From NCBI GenBank assembly GCA_018971025.1, contig JAGWVE010000001.1, forward strand, positions 1 through 64,000: DNA of 64,000 nucleotides. Direction: 5' to 3'. Within the stretch, counting starts at the first letter, position 1. Each line of letters begins with the position of its first letter. Positions 32,799 to 43,879 of the stretch are shown piece after piece. Position numbers and translations under genes: made by a program. The notes beneath the pieces are model-generated. The model ran no database searches. It was not told the DNA's origin and saw only the letters and a program-made list of their open reading frames with translations. This DNA is from Bacteroidota bacterium. GTDB taxonomy: Bacteria; Bacteroidota; Bacteroidia; Chitinophagales; Chitinophagaceae.

Positions 32799-34062
32799 TT
32801 GGATTGAGTTTTGCGGCTTTCATGGCAGGATAAATACCAGCGCCTAAACCAACAGCTGTACAAATGACAATACCCGTAATTACCCATCCCCATGGAATAA
32901 TAAATCCGGTTTTTAAAAAGGCTGCAAAAATATTCCCTACGCCAACGCCTAACAAAATTCCAAAAAAGGCGCCAAGCAAACTAATAATAACACTTTCATA
33001 TAAAAACTGCTGACGCACGTTTTTACTTTTACCACCAATGGCTTTAATAAGCCCCACTTCTTTGGTTCTTTCATTAACCGCAACCAGCATAATATTCATA
33101 AGGCCAATAGCAGCGCCAATAAGTGTGATCAGGCCAATAGCCCCTGCAGATCCCGTAATACTTCCTAAAAAGCCAATAAACATTTCGGCAAACTTGTCAC
33201 TTTTTTCAATCACAAAATTGTCGGTTTCGGTTGGCATTAGTTTTCGGATCGATCTAAAAACCGCAGTAGCCTGACCCGCTGCCGGATCAATATCTTTAAC
33301 ATTAGAAACCATCACCCCCATCAAATAAGAGTTACTGGCGTTGCCGTACTTTCTAATATTATTATAGGTAGTAACAATGACGTCGTCTTGACGCATCATA
33401 GCGCTAGAGCCCTTTGCCTTAAGTAATCCCACCACGCGGTAGGGCGCGCCACTTACACGAATCACTTTATCTAAACATCTTTCCGGCTTGTCACCAAATA
33501 AAGTAACGGCAACCGCATTTCCTAAAATGCAAATATTACGACCACTCTGTAAATCTTGCTCGTTTAAATTTCTTCCCTGAATTAATGTATAACCACTTAC
33601 CGCTAAATAATTTTCGTCACCACCCATGATGGTAATTTGCGGATTGGTTTTTTTGTCTTGGTAATGAATTTCCTGACCACCTGGTCCCCTTCTATAAATA
33701 CTTACAAAAGCATTTGGAAAGCTGTAGGTTTTTTTGAAAAATTCAGCGTCTTCTTTACGAATAGGCTTATCTAAATTTGATTTTTTTTCTTTTTGGCCTC
33801 TTACCGATTTTGCAACATCTGAGCCTCTGCCCCCACCCATTCTTACCCTCGAATTTTTATACCGAATATTAAAGGCATTGGTACCCATCGAAGAAAAGCT
33901 TTCTTTTAAGCTCTGGTTCATGGCTTCAATAGCAGTAATAATACCAATAAGCGCCATAATACCAAATGCAATAATGGCTACCGTAATACTGGTACGCAAT
34001 TTATTGGCACGAACTGTGCGCCATGCAAGCGATAAAGAATCTAAAGATGTCATTCCGGCCAT
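32776..34062 (-). CDS. ABC transporter permease, MacB/FtsX type
   Basis: LRTSITVAIIAFGIMALIGI; MLVAVNERTKEVGLIKAIGG; C-terminal LNPINALRYE. Confidence 0.93.
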   Translation of the reverse strand: MAGMTSLDSLSLAWRTVRANKLRTSITVAIIAFGIMALIGIITAIEAMNQSLKESFSSMGTNAFNIRYKNSRVRMGGGRGSDVAKSVRGQKEKKSNLDKPIRKEDAEFFKKTYSFPNAFVSIYRRGPGGQEIHYQDKKTNPQITIMGGDENYLAVSGYTLIQGRNLNEQDLQSGRNICILGNAVAVTLFGDKPERCLDKVIRVSGAPYRVVGLLKAKGSSAMMRQDDVIVTTYNNIRKYGNASNSYLMGVMVSNVKDIDPAAGQATAVFRSIRKLMPTETDNFVIEKSDKFAEMFIGFLGSITGSAGAIGLITLIGAAIGLMNIMLVAVNERTKEVGLIKAIGGKSKNVRQQFLYESVIISLLGAFFGILLGVGVGNIFAAFLKTGFIIPWGWVITGIVICTAVGLGAGIYPAMKAAKLNPINALRYE

Positions 34063-34167
34063 AACAGTAGCATTATAGCTGTAAAGATAGCACAGAAAGC
34101 GCAGCCCCTAAACAGGAGTCACCAAAAAAGTGAGGAGCGGTAAGTAGGCCAATAAGTATGGTAAAAA

Positions 34168-35559
34168 TTAAAAGTAAAGCCAGCTCAATAACACAGAAGG
34201 CCAAATACCAAGTAGTATAATGAGTGCCGCAACAGCAATTAAAACGCCTTTAAAGCCGCTTGTAATAGGCAAAGTTTGTGGATCACCTGATTTAAAATAC
34301 ATTGCCTGAATCACTCTAAAATAATAGTATACGCTTACCGCTGCTAAAAGTACGGCCACAATAATTAACCATAATGCGCCACCTGCTTGCATGGCTCCTG
34401 CTAACACATAATATTTAGCAAAAAATCCAGCCGTTAACGGAATACCAGATAAAGAAAGTAAGGATACCGTTGCCGTAAATGCAAGTACAGGTTCTTTTTT
34501 AGCTAGGCCATTAAAGCCATCTAAAGTATAGTCGTGTAATTTAATGAGCACAGCAAAAATACCAATGGTTGCAATGCTATACGCAGCTGCATATAATAAG
34601 ATGCCCTCTTTTGCAATTTCTGTATTGTTGGCATACAAAGCAAAAAGCATAAAACCTGCCTGCGCAATACTTGAATAGGCAAGCATACGTTTAACGCTTT
34701 GCTGAAACACCGCCGTAATATTTCCAATGAGTAAGGTAGACACAATTACAAAATCAACGATGATGCGCCAAGTTGGTCCAAGCACCGTAAACTGATTTTC
34801 AAATACTCTAATAAAAGCAATCATACCTGCAGCCTTAACAATAGTAGACATAAATGAAGTAAATACACTTGGTGCACCGTCATAAACATCTGGCGTCCAA
34901 AAATGAAAAGGAGCAGCAGATACTTTAAAGGACATAGAAGCAAATAATAAAAGTAAGCCAGCTACTAATAAGTAAGATACAGGCTGAGAAGCCGTTACCA
35001 CACCACGAAGTGTAGTGTGCACCATGCCAAAACTACCGGTACCACCATATATTAGGGCAATACCCATCAGCATAATGCCGGTAGAAAAAGAGCCCATTAA
35101 AAAATATTTTAATGACGCTTCGTTACTTTTTAAATTTCTTTTATCAGAACCCGTTAAAATATAAAGTGGAATAGATAAAATTTCTACGCCAATAAATAAC
35201 ATGAGTAGTCCATTAAAAGAACTTAAAATAGCTACGCCACAAAGCACAAAAAAGATGAGTGCAAAATACTCTGCTACATTAACGCCTACTTCTGTGATAT
35301 CATTTCCACTTAATACAATATAAATGAAGGTTGCTAAATAGGCAATGCTATTAAAAAATAGTCCATAACGCTGCGTAACAATTAAGTCGTGCGTATTAAT
35401 ATCAAACGCAAACAGATCATACATTTCCATTAAGTTGGCAGCAAGTAAAACCAACACACCAACAGCAGCGATGTTTTTGATAAGCGATTTGTTGGTGGTA
35501 AAAATGCCACTAAACATCATCACCACACCTAATAAAGCAGATACAATAATTGCGTTCAT
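34168..35559 (-). CDS. nuoN: NADH-quinone oxidoreductase subunit N
   Basis: Position in nuo operon; proton-translocating subunit helices. Confidence 0.93.
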   Translation of the reverse strand: MNAIIVSALLGVVMMFSGIFTTNKSLIKNIAAVGVLVLLAANLMEMYDLFAFDINTHDLIVTQRYGLFFNSIAYLATFIYIVLSGNDITEVGVNVAEYFALIFFVLCGVAILSSFNGLLMLFIGVEILSIPLYILTGSDKRNLKSNEASLKYFLMGSFSTGIMLMGIALIYGGTGSFGMVHTTLRGVVTASQPVSYLLVAGLLLLFASMSFKVSAAPFHFWTPDVYDGAPSVFTSFMSTIVKAAGMIAFIRVFENQFTVLGPTWRIIVDFVIVSTLLIGNITAVFQQSVKRMLAYSSIAQAGFMLFALYANNTEIAKEGILLYAAAYSIATIGIFAVLIKLHDYTLDGFNGLAKKEPVLAFTATVSLLSLSGIPLTAGFFAKYYVLAGAMQAGGALWLIIVAVLLAAVSVYYYFRVIQAMYFKSGDPQTLPITSGFKGVLIAVAALIILLGIWPSVLLSWLYF

Positions 35560-35565
35560 AAGAAA

Positions 35566-36999
35566 TTATTTTATAACGAGTAAAGCGTTAACAGAGTCTT
35601 TGGTTAAATCAATGAGTGGTTGTGGATACACCCCAAGCACAACTACAAATACAACAATAACAATGAGTACCCATTTGCTATAACAGTTGATTTCGGTAGC
35701 GTTAGCCGTAACAGCAGACACTTCTCCAAAAAGTACTTTTTGTACCATTTGTAATGTATAAACAGCGCCTAATATGATACTCACCCCTGCTACAGCAGCA
35801 ATCCAAATATTATACTGGAAAAGGCCATTAAATAATAAGAATTCACCAATAAATGCATTGGTAAGTGGTAAAGCAATATTTGCAAATGCAAGTACTACTA
35901 ATAATATAGCCATAGTGGGTGCTTTTGTAGCAAGGCCACCTAGTTCAGATAACTTACGTGTACCAAGCGTAGACTCAATAGCGTTGGCAATGATCCAAAG
36001 CCCAATTACATTGATACCATGGTTAAACATTTGTACTTGTACACCTTGTAAACCCAATGTGCCGCCCGCAAAAATAGCTGCAGCCATTAGTCCAATATGG
36101 GCAATTGAAGAATAGGCTATTAAACGCTTAATATCGTCCTGCTTAATCGCAATTAAAGAAGCGTAAATCATGCCTACCACAGATAAAATAATAATAGGCA
36201 TAGCAAAAGTTTTTGCAGCAAATGGGAACATCGGTAACACCCAACGTATCACTGCAAACAATCCCATTTTAACCATTACACCGCTAAGTACCATGGTAGT
36301 GGCAGTTGGCGCCTGCTCGTATGCATCAGGTTGCCAGGTATGTAAAGGAAAGATGGGCATTTTGATAGCAAAAGCAATAAAAAATAAAAAGAAAGGAAGT
36401 GTTTCTTCGCCACTCGTTAAATCTGTGTTGGTAAAAGAAGACCATGCAAAACTATGATCTTTGGTATGTAGGTAAACAAGTAAAATACCAACCAACATTA
36501 ACAAAGAACCTATAAATGTATAAATGAAAAATTTAAAAGTAACTGCAATTCTTTTTTCGCCACCCCAAATAGAAGACAAAAAGTATACAGGTATTAATGC
36601 AAGCTCCCAGAAAAAATAAAATAAAAGTGCATCCATTGAAATAAACACACCCATTAAACCCGCTTGCGCTAAAGACATTAATGCGTAAAAGGCACCCGGA
36701 TTACTATACTTATTACTACGTGTTGCAACCAGTATAAGTGGCATACTAATAGCCGTTAACAATACGAGCATTTTAGACATGCCATCTAGTGAAACGCTAA
36801 AGCTTGCGCCAATACTAGGCAACCAAGTTGCTTCAAACTGGTGCATCGATGCTGGCATGGCATAAATACCTACAACAGCAGTTAGCAAAGTAACAACGGA
36901 AGCAGCTATTGCCAAGTTGCTCGCGCCTTTTTGTTCTTTGACAAAAAATCCTAAAATGCCTGCAACCAGCGGAATAAAAAGTAATAAAACAGGAATCAT
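35566..36999 (-). CDS. nuoM: NADH-quinone oxidoreductase subunit M
   Basis: FFWELALIPVYFLSSIWGG; LHTWQPDAYEQAPT. Confidence 0.95.
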   Translation of the reverse strand: MIPVLLLFIPLVAGILGFFVKEQKGASNLAIAASVVTLLTAVVGIYAMPASMHQFEATWLPSIGASFSVSLDGMSKMLVLLTAISMPLILVATRSNKYSNPGAFYALMSLAQAGLMGVFISMDALLFYFFWELALIPVYFLSSIWGGEKRIAVTFKFFIYTFIGSLLMLVGILLVYLHTKDHSFAWSSFTNTDLTSGEETLPFFLFFIAFAIKMPIFPLHTWQPDAYEQAPTATTMVLSGVMVKMGLFAVIRWVLPMFPFAAKTFAMPIIILSVVGMIYASLIAIKQDDIKRLIAYSSIAHIGLMAAAIFAGGTLGLQGVQVQMFNHGINVIGLWIIANAIESTLGTRKLSELGGLATKAPTMAILLVVLAFANIALPLTNAFIGEFLLFNGLFQYNIWIAAVAGVSIILGAVYTLQMVQKVLFGEVSAVTANATEINCYSKWVLIVIVVFVVVLGVYPQPLIDLTKDSVNALLVIK

Positions 37000-37039
37000 A
37001 TCTTTTATTTAACGTTAATAGAACGGTTAAAATAATCTA

Positions 37040-38959
37040 CTAAAATATTTTATGAATAAAATGCATAATGGTATTGTCGTTAAACCAAATGATGATAAAA
37101 AAGGCAACTGCCATAACCATCATTAAAATATAACTTCCAACCTGACCACTTTGTACAAGTCTAAATTGTCTACTACCATATCCCACTAATTTTCCAACGC
37201 CATTTACGGCACCATCAATCACATATTTTTCGATGGTATTTTTTAGAAAATTCGCTTTCCAAAAAAGAGGCTTTACAATAATGGTATCATATAATTCGTC
37301 GATATACCATTTGTTTTCTAATACTTTGGCAATGCCCGTATTAGTTTCGGTGCTGGTATATTTTTTAAACTTGGTAACCGCATATAAAATCACAATTAAA
37401 ATAAGTACCGTTGCCGTACCCATTAAAATCCATTCGGTAGAAGCTTCCAGGTGGTGCGCGTGTGTTAACGCTGCAGAACCTGCAAATACAGGTGCTAAGA
37501 AATGCTCAAGCGCGTGTGCATCAGGTGCAAAAAGTTCAGGAATACCAACAAAGCCTGCTACCACCGCAAAAAACGCTAATACCATTAAAGGAATGGTCAT
37601 GGCAGAAGGGCTTTCGTGTAGGTGCTCCTGTTGATGCGCCGTACCTCTAAAGTTTCCTAAAAAAGTAAGACTATACAACCTAAACATATAAAACGCAGTG
37701 AGTAAAGCGCCGCCCATACCTACATAATAAAAAATAGGATTAGTATTATAAGCAGCCATTAAAATTTCATCTTTAGAAAAGAAACCTGAAAAAGGAGGAA
37801 CACCCGCAATAGCCAAACAGCCTAATAAAAATGTGATGTGCGTAATAGGCAACTTGCTTTTAAGTCCACCCATTTTAGTAATGTCTTGTTCGTGATGCAT
37901 GGCATGAATAACAGATCCTGCGCCTAAAAACAATAAGGCCTTAAAAAATGCATGCGTCATTACATGAAACACAGCACCGGTATACGAACCCACGCCTAAA
38001 CCTAAAAACATATAACCTAACTGACTTACAGTAGAGTACGCCAACACTTTTTTAATATCATTTTGCTTAAGTGCAATTGTAGCAGCAAAAATGGCTGTAG
38101 ATAAACCAATAACCGCAACCAGTGTTTGCGTAGCAGGTGCCATGGTATATAAAATATTGCTTCTAGCGATCATATAAATTCCAGCGGTAACCATGGTAGC
38201 AGCGTGGATAAGCGCAGACACAGGTGTTGGGCCCGCCATCGCATCTGGAAGCCAGGTATAGAGTGGAATTTGCGCACTCTTACCCATCGCACCTACAAAT
38301 AATAAAGTAGTAATGATGGTAATATCGGTAGCTGATAACTGAGACACAGCTGCAAAAACAGAAGCATATGAAACAGTGCCTAATTTAACAATCAACCAAA
38401 ATACAGCAAGTAAAAAACCAAGATCACCAATACGGTTCATGATAAATGCCTTTTTAGCAGCCGCATTGTAATTGTTGTTTTTAAACCAAAAACCAATCAG
38501 TAAATAAGAACATAAACCAACGCCTTCCCAACCAATAAACATGATCACATAGTTGGCGCCCAATATTAATAAGAGCATTGAAAAGACAAACAAATTTAAA
38601 TAGGCAAAATACCTACCAAAATGCATGGGCTCTTCTTCGTGCATATATGCTGTCGAGTACAAATGAATCAAAAATCCAATACCCGTAATAATAAGTAAGA
38701 ATAAAGAAGACAATGGATCCACTAAAAATTCGAATGGGATTACTAAACTGCCAACATGAATAAAATCAAATAAATGCACGGTTGCACCGCCACCATTTTT
38801 AACATCAAAAAACACCAACAGGCTCACAACAAAAGAAGCTAGCATGGCGCCAGATCCAATGATACCAATCAGTTGCTTAGACAAAGATTTTCTAAAGAGT
38901 CCGTTAACCAGAAACCCGAGCAACGGAAAAAGGGGCACTAAATAAACAAGCTTACTCAT
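37040..38959 (-). CDS. nuoL: NADH-quinone oxidoreductase subunit L
   Basis: FIGWEGVGLCSYLLIGFWF; TWLPDAMAGPTPVSALIHAATMV. Confidence 0.96.
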   Translation of the reverse strand: MSKLVYLVPLFPLLGFLVNGLFRKSLSKQLIGIIGSGAMLASFVVSLLVFFDVKNGGGATVHLFDFIHVGSLVIPFEFLVDPLSSLFLLIITGIGFLIHLYSTAYMHEEEPMHFGRYFAYLNLFVFSMLLLILGANYVIMFIGWEGVGLCSYLLIGFWFKNNNYNAAAKKAFIMNRIGDLGFLLAVFWLIVKLGTVSYASVFAAVSQLSATDITIITTLLFVGAMGKSAQIPLYTWLPDAMAGPTPVSALIHAATMVTAGIYMIARSNILYTMAPATQTLVAVIGLSTAIFAATIALKQNDIKKVLAYSTVSQLGYMFLGLGVGSYTGAVFHVMTHAFFKALLFLGAGSVIHAMHHEQDITKMGGLKSKLPITHITFLLGCLAIAGVPPFSGFFSKDEILMAAYNTNPIFYYVGMGGALLTAFYMFRLYSLTFLGNFRGTAHQQEHLHESPSAMTIPLMVLAFFAVVAGFVGIPELFAPDAHALEHFLAPVFAGSAALTHAHHLEASTEWILMGTATVLILIVILYAVTKFKKYTSTETNTGIAKVLENKWYIDELYDTIIVKPLFWKANFLKNTIEKYVIDGAVNGVGKLVGYGSRQFRLVQSGQVGSYILMMVMAVAFFIIIWFNDNTIMHFIHKIF

Positions 38960-38966
38960 ATCCTAG

Positions 38967-39302
38967 TTAGTTTTTTAATCTATTCAAGAAGTTAATATCT
39001 ACACTATGTACATTTCTGTACATCATTACAATAATGGCAAGTCCTACACTCACTTCAGCAGCTGCTACCACCATTATAAAAAACACAAATAATTGTGCTT
39101 CGATGCCAGCCATTGAAGTTTTGTCGCCAGCAAGCGCCATTGTATTGTGTACTTTAGAAAACGCCACCAATAATAAATTAACAGCGTTTAACATGAGCTC
39201 GATACACATGAAAACAATGATGGCGTTTCTACGTGTTAACACCCCAATAATGCCAATACTAAATAAAGCAAGACAGAGGTAGATATAATATTGAATAGGC
39301 AT
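38967..39302 (-). CDS. nuoK: NADH-quinone oxidoreductase subunit K
   Basis: RRNAIIVFMCIELMLNAVNLLLVAF; AAAEVSVGLAI. Confidence 0.96.
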   Translation of the reverse strand: MPIQYYIYLCLALFSIGIIGVLTRRNAIIVFMCIELMLNAVNLLLVAFSKVHNTMALAGDKTSMAGIEAQLFVFFIMVVAAAEVSVGLAIIVMMYRNVHSVDINFLNRLKN

Positions 39303-39324
39303 ATGCTACTACTTTAATTTTTTA

Positions 39325-39828
39325 TTACGCTTTTTTACCAATCACCACGGCACCTACCATGGCACTTAAAAATAAAACACTACTGATTTCAAAAGGAACC
39401 ACAAAATCATTGAAGAGTGCCTTTCCTAAATTTTTAATAAGTCCTATTTCACCAGAACCCATGGTTACAGCGATATTGTTTAATTCGTTTGCTTGTTTTA
39501 CAAGTGATACCAATACCATCATAAAGCAACCGCCCGCGATTACACCGGCTAATTTTAGCCAGTTGTTTTTTTGCGGTTCTGCAGATGCATTTAAATTCAT
39601 AAGCATGATTACAAAAAGGAATAGTACCATAATGGCACCTGCATACACGATTAAATTTACAATGGCTAAAAACTGCGCATTGAGTAAAATATAATGTCCA
39701 GAGATGGCAAAAAATACGGCAATCAACCAAAGCACACTGTGCACTGGGTTTTTACTAACCACAACCATCACTGCACTAAATAGTGCTAGTACGGTTAAAA
39801 AGTAAAATAAGAATTGTGAAATATTCAT
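39325..39828 (-). CDS. nuoJ: NADH-quinone oxidoreductase subunit J
   Basis: NPVHSVLWLIAVFFAISGHYILLNAQFLAIVNLIVYAGAIMVLFLFVIMLMN. Confidence 0.95.
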   Translation of the reverse strand: MNISQFLFYFLTVLALFSAVMVVVSKNPVHSVLWLIAVFFAISGHYILLNAQFLAIVNLIVYAGAIMVLFLFVIMLMNLNASAEPQKNNWLKLAGVIAGGCFMMVLVSLVKQANELNNIAVTMGSGEIGLIKNLGKALFNDFVVPFEISSVLFLSAMVGAVVIGKKA

Positions 39829-39838
39829 GCGTTCGTTA

Positions 39839-40375
39839 TTAATTTTTTTGACCCTTTGCTGCAGCGTATGCTGCTGGCTCCGTTACTGGATTAGGGATTA
39901 ATAAATGATCTTTACCATAAATAAAACCACTGCGCGTAAAATTAGCAGGCGCAAAAGTTTCACTTAAATAAATAGCGTCTTTAGGGCAAGCTTCTTCGCA
40001 AAGGCCACAAAAAATACAGCGGAGCATATTAATCTCATACTTTGCTGCATATTTTTCTTCTCGATATAAATTTTCTTGGCCTACTTCACGCTCTGCAGCT
40101 TCCATCGTAATGGCTTCGGCAGGACAAGCCACCGCACAAAGGCCACAAGCCGTACAACGCTCTCTACCCTGTTCATCTCTATTTAAAACATGAAGCCCTC
40201 TAAACACCGGACTAAACTCACGTTTTTGTTCCGGGTAACGGATGGTAGGTTGCTTTTTAAAAATGTGACTAAACGTAATAGCCATTCCTTTTAAAATACC
40301 AGGAATGTATAAGCGCTCCATAAATGTCATGGGCTTTCTGGATACTTCCTGTGCTCTATTGGTTAACGCCTGCAT
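39839..40375 (-). CDS. nuoI: NADH-quinone oxidoreductase subunit I
   Basis: Two 4Fe-4S motifs: CTACGLCAVACP and CIFCGLCEEACP. Confidence 0.96.
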   Translation of the reverse strand: MQALTNRAQEVSRKPMTFMERLYIPGILKGMAITFSHIFKKQPTIRYPEQKREFSPVFRGLHVLNRDEQGRERCTACGLCAVACPAEAITMEAAEREVGQENLYREEKYAAKYEINMLRCIFCGLCEEACPKDAIYLSETFAPANFTRSGFIYGKDHLLIPNPVTEPAAYAAAKGQKN

Positions 40376-40393
40376 AGCTAATTGATTAATATT

Positions 40394-41446
40394 TTAAACC
40401 CCTGCTTTTAATAAAATAAGTGCACCTGTAACAAGCATGTTAAAAAGTGCAAGTGGAATCATTGTTTTCCAACCCAAGTTCATGAGTTGATCATATCTAA
40501 AACGTGGAACCGTCCAACGAATCCACATAAATACAAAAATGAAAATGACAATTTTAGTAAGTAATGCTGCTACACCAATAAGTGCTGCAATATTTGGAGC
40601 CAGTGTACTTTCATCTAAGAAAGGCACATCAAAACCACCAAAATATAAAGAGGCCATCACCGCACTACTCATAATCATATTGATGTATTCAGAAAATAAA
40701 TAGAAACCAAGTTTCATCGAAGAGTATTCTTGGTGGTAACCAAAGTTTAATTCGTTTTCTGCTTCTGGCAAATCAAAAGGTGTTCTGTTACACTCTGCTA
40801 AAGCACAAACAAAAAAGATGATAAAGCCAAGTGGTTGGTATACAATATTCCAGTAGCTACCTTCCGCCATTTGACCATCTACAATTGTTTTTAAACTGAG
40901 TGATCCTGACAGCATTAATACTGCAATCAGTGATAATCCCATAGCTAGTTCATAACTAATAGCTTGAGATGCGCCACGAAGCGCAGCCATCAAAGAAAAT
41001 TTATTGTTAGAAGCCCAACCACCAATCATCATACCATACACACCCATACTCACCACACCAAAAATGTACAAGATACCAATGTTGATATCTGCTATTTGTA
41101 AATCAACTTTACGATCAAAAATTTCTAAATGACTGCTCCAAGGAATCACAGAACATGTCATAAGCGCTGCCGTCATAGCAAGACCAGGACCCAACACAAA
41201 CAATACTTTGTTGGCATGCGAAGGAATAATTTCTTCCTTCATAATTAATTTTAATCCATCTGCAAAAGGTTGGAGTAATCCAAAAGGTCCGGCCCTGTTA
41301 GGTCCTGGACGATCTTGTAAAACTGCTGCCACTTTACGTTCTGCAAAAGTGGTATATAAGGCAATACCCAGGCTTGCAAACACAATGATTGCAATGAGTA
41401 TTAATTTTTCGATGATTAAAAGCCAATCTATAGCAAGTAATGTCAT
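40394..41446 (-). CDS. nuoH: NADH-quinone oxidoreductase subunit H
   Basis: AERKVAAVLQDRPGPNRAGPFGLLQPFADGLKL; ECNRTPFDLPEAENEL. Confidence 0.97.
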   Translation of the reverse strand: MTLLAIDWLLIIEKLILIAIIVFASLGIALYTTFAERKVAAVLQDRPGPNRAGPFGLLQPFADGLKLIMKEEIIPSHANKVLFVLGPGLAMTAALMTCSVIPWSSHLEIFDRKVDLQIADINIGILYIFGVVSMGVYGMMIGGWASNNKFSLMAALRGASQAISYELAMGLSLIAVLMLSGSLSLKTIVDGQMAEGSYWNIVYQPLGFIIFFVCALAECNRTPFDLPEAENELNFGYHQEYSSMKLGFYLFSEYINMIMSSAVMASLYFGGFDVPFLDESTLAPNIAALIGVAALLTKIVIFIFVFMWIRWTVPRFRYDQLMNLGWKTMIPLALFNMLVTGALILLKAGV

Positions 41447-41459
41447 GTTAAAATCTAAT

Positions 41460-42503
41460 TTATAAAGATGAATCTTTGTTTACTTCACTCACACTATGAA
41501 TATCCATTAACAAATGCGGCGCACGTCCACCATTAACTGCAGCAAATGTTTCTGTGGGCTTGTGCATACCAACAGATCCCTGGTAATGACCCTGTGCAAT
41601 AACAGAGTGTCTATCTATCGCACGCGGCCCTTCGATAACCCAGTCGTTTGTATTTTTTGTTTCGAAACGACAAGTGTTACAAATCCAATCTTCAACTTCA
41701 CCCCATTTGTCTTTACGTGCTGTTACACGGTATACTTCATCACCTCTATTCCAAAGTGTTACCTTACCAGAACAGGTTGGACAATCGCGGTGCGCATCCA
41801 TTGGTTTTAAAAACCAAACACGATTTTTAAAGCGGAATGTTTTATCAGTTAATGCACCTACTGGACAAACGTCAATAACGTTACCAATAAATTCATTGTC
41901 TAAACTTTTTTCAATAAAGGTTGCAATTTGTGCATGGTCGCCTCTGTCTAGCACACCATGTGAACGCTGCTTCGATAATTGATCGGCAGTGTAAACACAA
42001 CGGTAACATAAAATACAACGCGTCATATGCAGTTGTATGTATGGACCTAAATCATGCTTTTTAAATGTACGACGCTCAAATTCATAACGGGTACCTTCTT
42101 TACCATGATCGTAACTTAAATCTTGTAAATGACACTCACCTGCCTGATCACAAATAGGACAGTCAAGTGGATGATTGAGTAATAAAAACTCAACAACACC
42201 AGCACGCGCATCACCTACTTTTTCACTGGTAATATTTTTTACTTCCATGCCATCCATAACAGTGGTACGACATGAAGCAACAAGTTTAGGCATCGGGCGC
42301 GGATCTTTTTCAGAACCCTTGCTCACTTCTACTAAACAGGTACGACACTTACCACCACTGCCTTCTAGCTTGCTATAATAACACATAGCTGGTGGCGTAA
42401 CATCGCCTCCAATTTGTCTAGCAGCATTTAAAATTGTAGTACCTGCTGGCACTTCAATGGTAATGTTGTCGATGGTTACTTTAAAAAGTTGTTGTTCGGA
42501 CAT
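41460..42503 (-). CDS. nuoG: NADH-quinone oxidoreductase subunit G, short form (2Fe-2S/4Fe-4S region only)
   Basis: CYYSKLEGSGGKCRTCLVEV; HPLDCPICDQAGECHLQD; RCILCYRC; 347 aa, no molybdopterin domain. Confidence 0.92.
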   Translation of the reverse strand: MSEQQLFKVTIDNITIEVPAGTTILNAARQIGGDVTPPAMCYYSKLEGSGGKCRTCLVEVSKGSEKDPRPMPKLVASCRTTVMDGMEVKNITSEKVGDARAGVVEFLLLNHPLDCPICDQAGECHLQDLSYDHGKEGTRYEFERRTFKKHDLGPYIQLHMTRCILCYRCVYTADQLSKQRSHGVLDRGDHAQIATFIEKSLDNEFIGNVIDVCPVGALTDKTFRFKNRVWFLKPMDAHRDCPTCSGKVTLWNRGDEVYRVTARKDKWGEVEDWICNTCRFETKNTNDWVIEGPRAIDRHSVIAQGHYQGSVGMHKPTETFAAVNGGRAPHLLMDIHSVSEVNKDSSL

Positions 42504-42514
42504 ACTTTAATTTA

Positions 42515-43873
42515 TTAAGCGGTTACTGGCACATGAATTGGATCTGCATAATGCGCTAAACCATAATTTTTTTCTTGTGCTTCGAGCGGATTGTTTACAT
42601 GCCACTCAAACTCATCTCTAAAATGTCTGATAGCAGCTGCTACTGGCCAAGCCGCAGCATCTCCTAAAGGACAAATGGTATTGCCTTCAATTTTTCTTTG
42701 AATATCCCAAAGCAGGTCAATGTCTGAAATCTTGCCCTTGCCATATTCGATGTTGTGTAATATTTTTTCCATCCAGCCTGTTCCTTCACGACATGGTGAG
42801 CATTGACCACAACTTTCATGTCTGTAAAAACGCGCAAGTGATAAAGTGTTGCGCACAATACACTGATCTTCGTCGAGTACAATAAATCCACCAGAACCCA
42901 TCATTGAACCCGTTGCAAAACCACCATCACTTAAACTTTCGTAGTTCATGTAACGTGTTTCACCTTTAGCAGTTTTTAATAATAAGTTAGCAGGTAAAAT
43001 AGGTACCGATGATCCGCCAGGAATACAAGCTTTTAATTTTTTACCATTTGCAATACCGCCACAATATTCGTCAGAATAAATAAATTCTTCTACCGAAATA
43101 GTCATGTCAATTTCATACACACCTGGCTTATTAATATTACCACATGCAGAAATCAATTTTGTACCCGTAGATCTTCCAACGCCAATTTTTGCATACTCCT
43201 CGCCACCCATATTAATGATAGGTACCACTGCTGCTAATGTTTCTACGTTGTTTACTACGGTAGGTCTTTGCCATACACCCTGAATAGCAGGGAATGGAGG
43301 CTTGATACGTGGATTACCACGCTTGCCTTCCAATGATTCGATAAGTGCCGTTTCTTCACCACAGATATAAGCACCCGCACCACGCTGAACGTGAATTTCA
43401 CAATCAAAACCAGTGCCTAAAATATTTTTTCCTAAAAAGCCATTTGCTTTTGCTTCGTTAATCGCTTCTTCTAAAATATCTACAATCCATGCATACTCGC
43501 CACGGATATAAATGTAGGTATCGTTGCTACCAAGTGCAAAACTTGATACAATCAATCCTTCAATTAATAAATGCGGAATAAATTCCATGAGGTAGCGGTC
43601 TTTGAAAGTACCTGGCTCACTCTCATCGGCATTACAAACGAGGTGACGTGGCACGCCTTCGGGCTTTGCAATAAAGCTCCACTTCATACCGGCAGGGAAA
43701 CCCGCTCCACCTCTACCGCGCAAGCCACTTTTTTTAACCTCTTCAACAATGCTTTCGGGGTTCATTTGCTTGAGCGCTTTTTCTACGCTTTGGTAACCAC
43801 CTTCGCGTCTATACACGTCAAACCCTCTAATACCTTCAACATGCGCTTTTGCTAATAATAATTTTACACTCAT
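42515..43873 (-). CDS. nuoF: NADH-quinone oxidoreductase subunit F
   Basis: GLRGRGGAGFPAGMKW; GAYICGEETALIESLEGKRGNPRIKPPFPA; ESCGQCSPCREGT. Confidence 0.97.
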   Translation of the reverse strand: MSVKLLLAKAHVEGIRGFDVYRREGGYQSVEKALKQMNPESIVEEVKKSGLRGRGGAGFPAGMKWSFIAKPEGVPRHLVCNADESEPGTFKDRYLMEFIPHLLIEGLIVSSFALGSNDTYIYIRGEYAWIVDILEEAINEAKANGFLGKNILGTGFDCEIHVQRGAGAYICGEETALIESLEGKRGNPRIKPPFPAIQGVWQRPTVVNNVETLAAVVPIINMGGEEYAKIGVGRSTGTKLISACGNINKPGVYEIDMTISVEEFIYSDEYCGGIANGKKLKACIPGGSSVPILPANLLLKTAKGETRYMNYESLSDGGFATGSMMGSGGFIVLDEDQCIVRNTLSLARFYRHESCGQCSPCREGTGWMEKILHNIEYGKGKISDIDLLWDIQRKIEGNTICPLGDAAAWPVAAAIRHFRDEFEWHVNNPLEAQEKNYGLAHYADPIHVPVTA

Positions 43874-43879
43874 ATATTT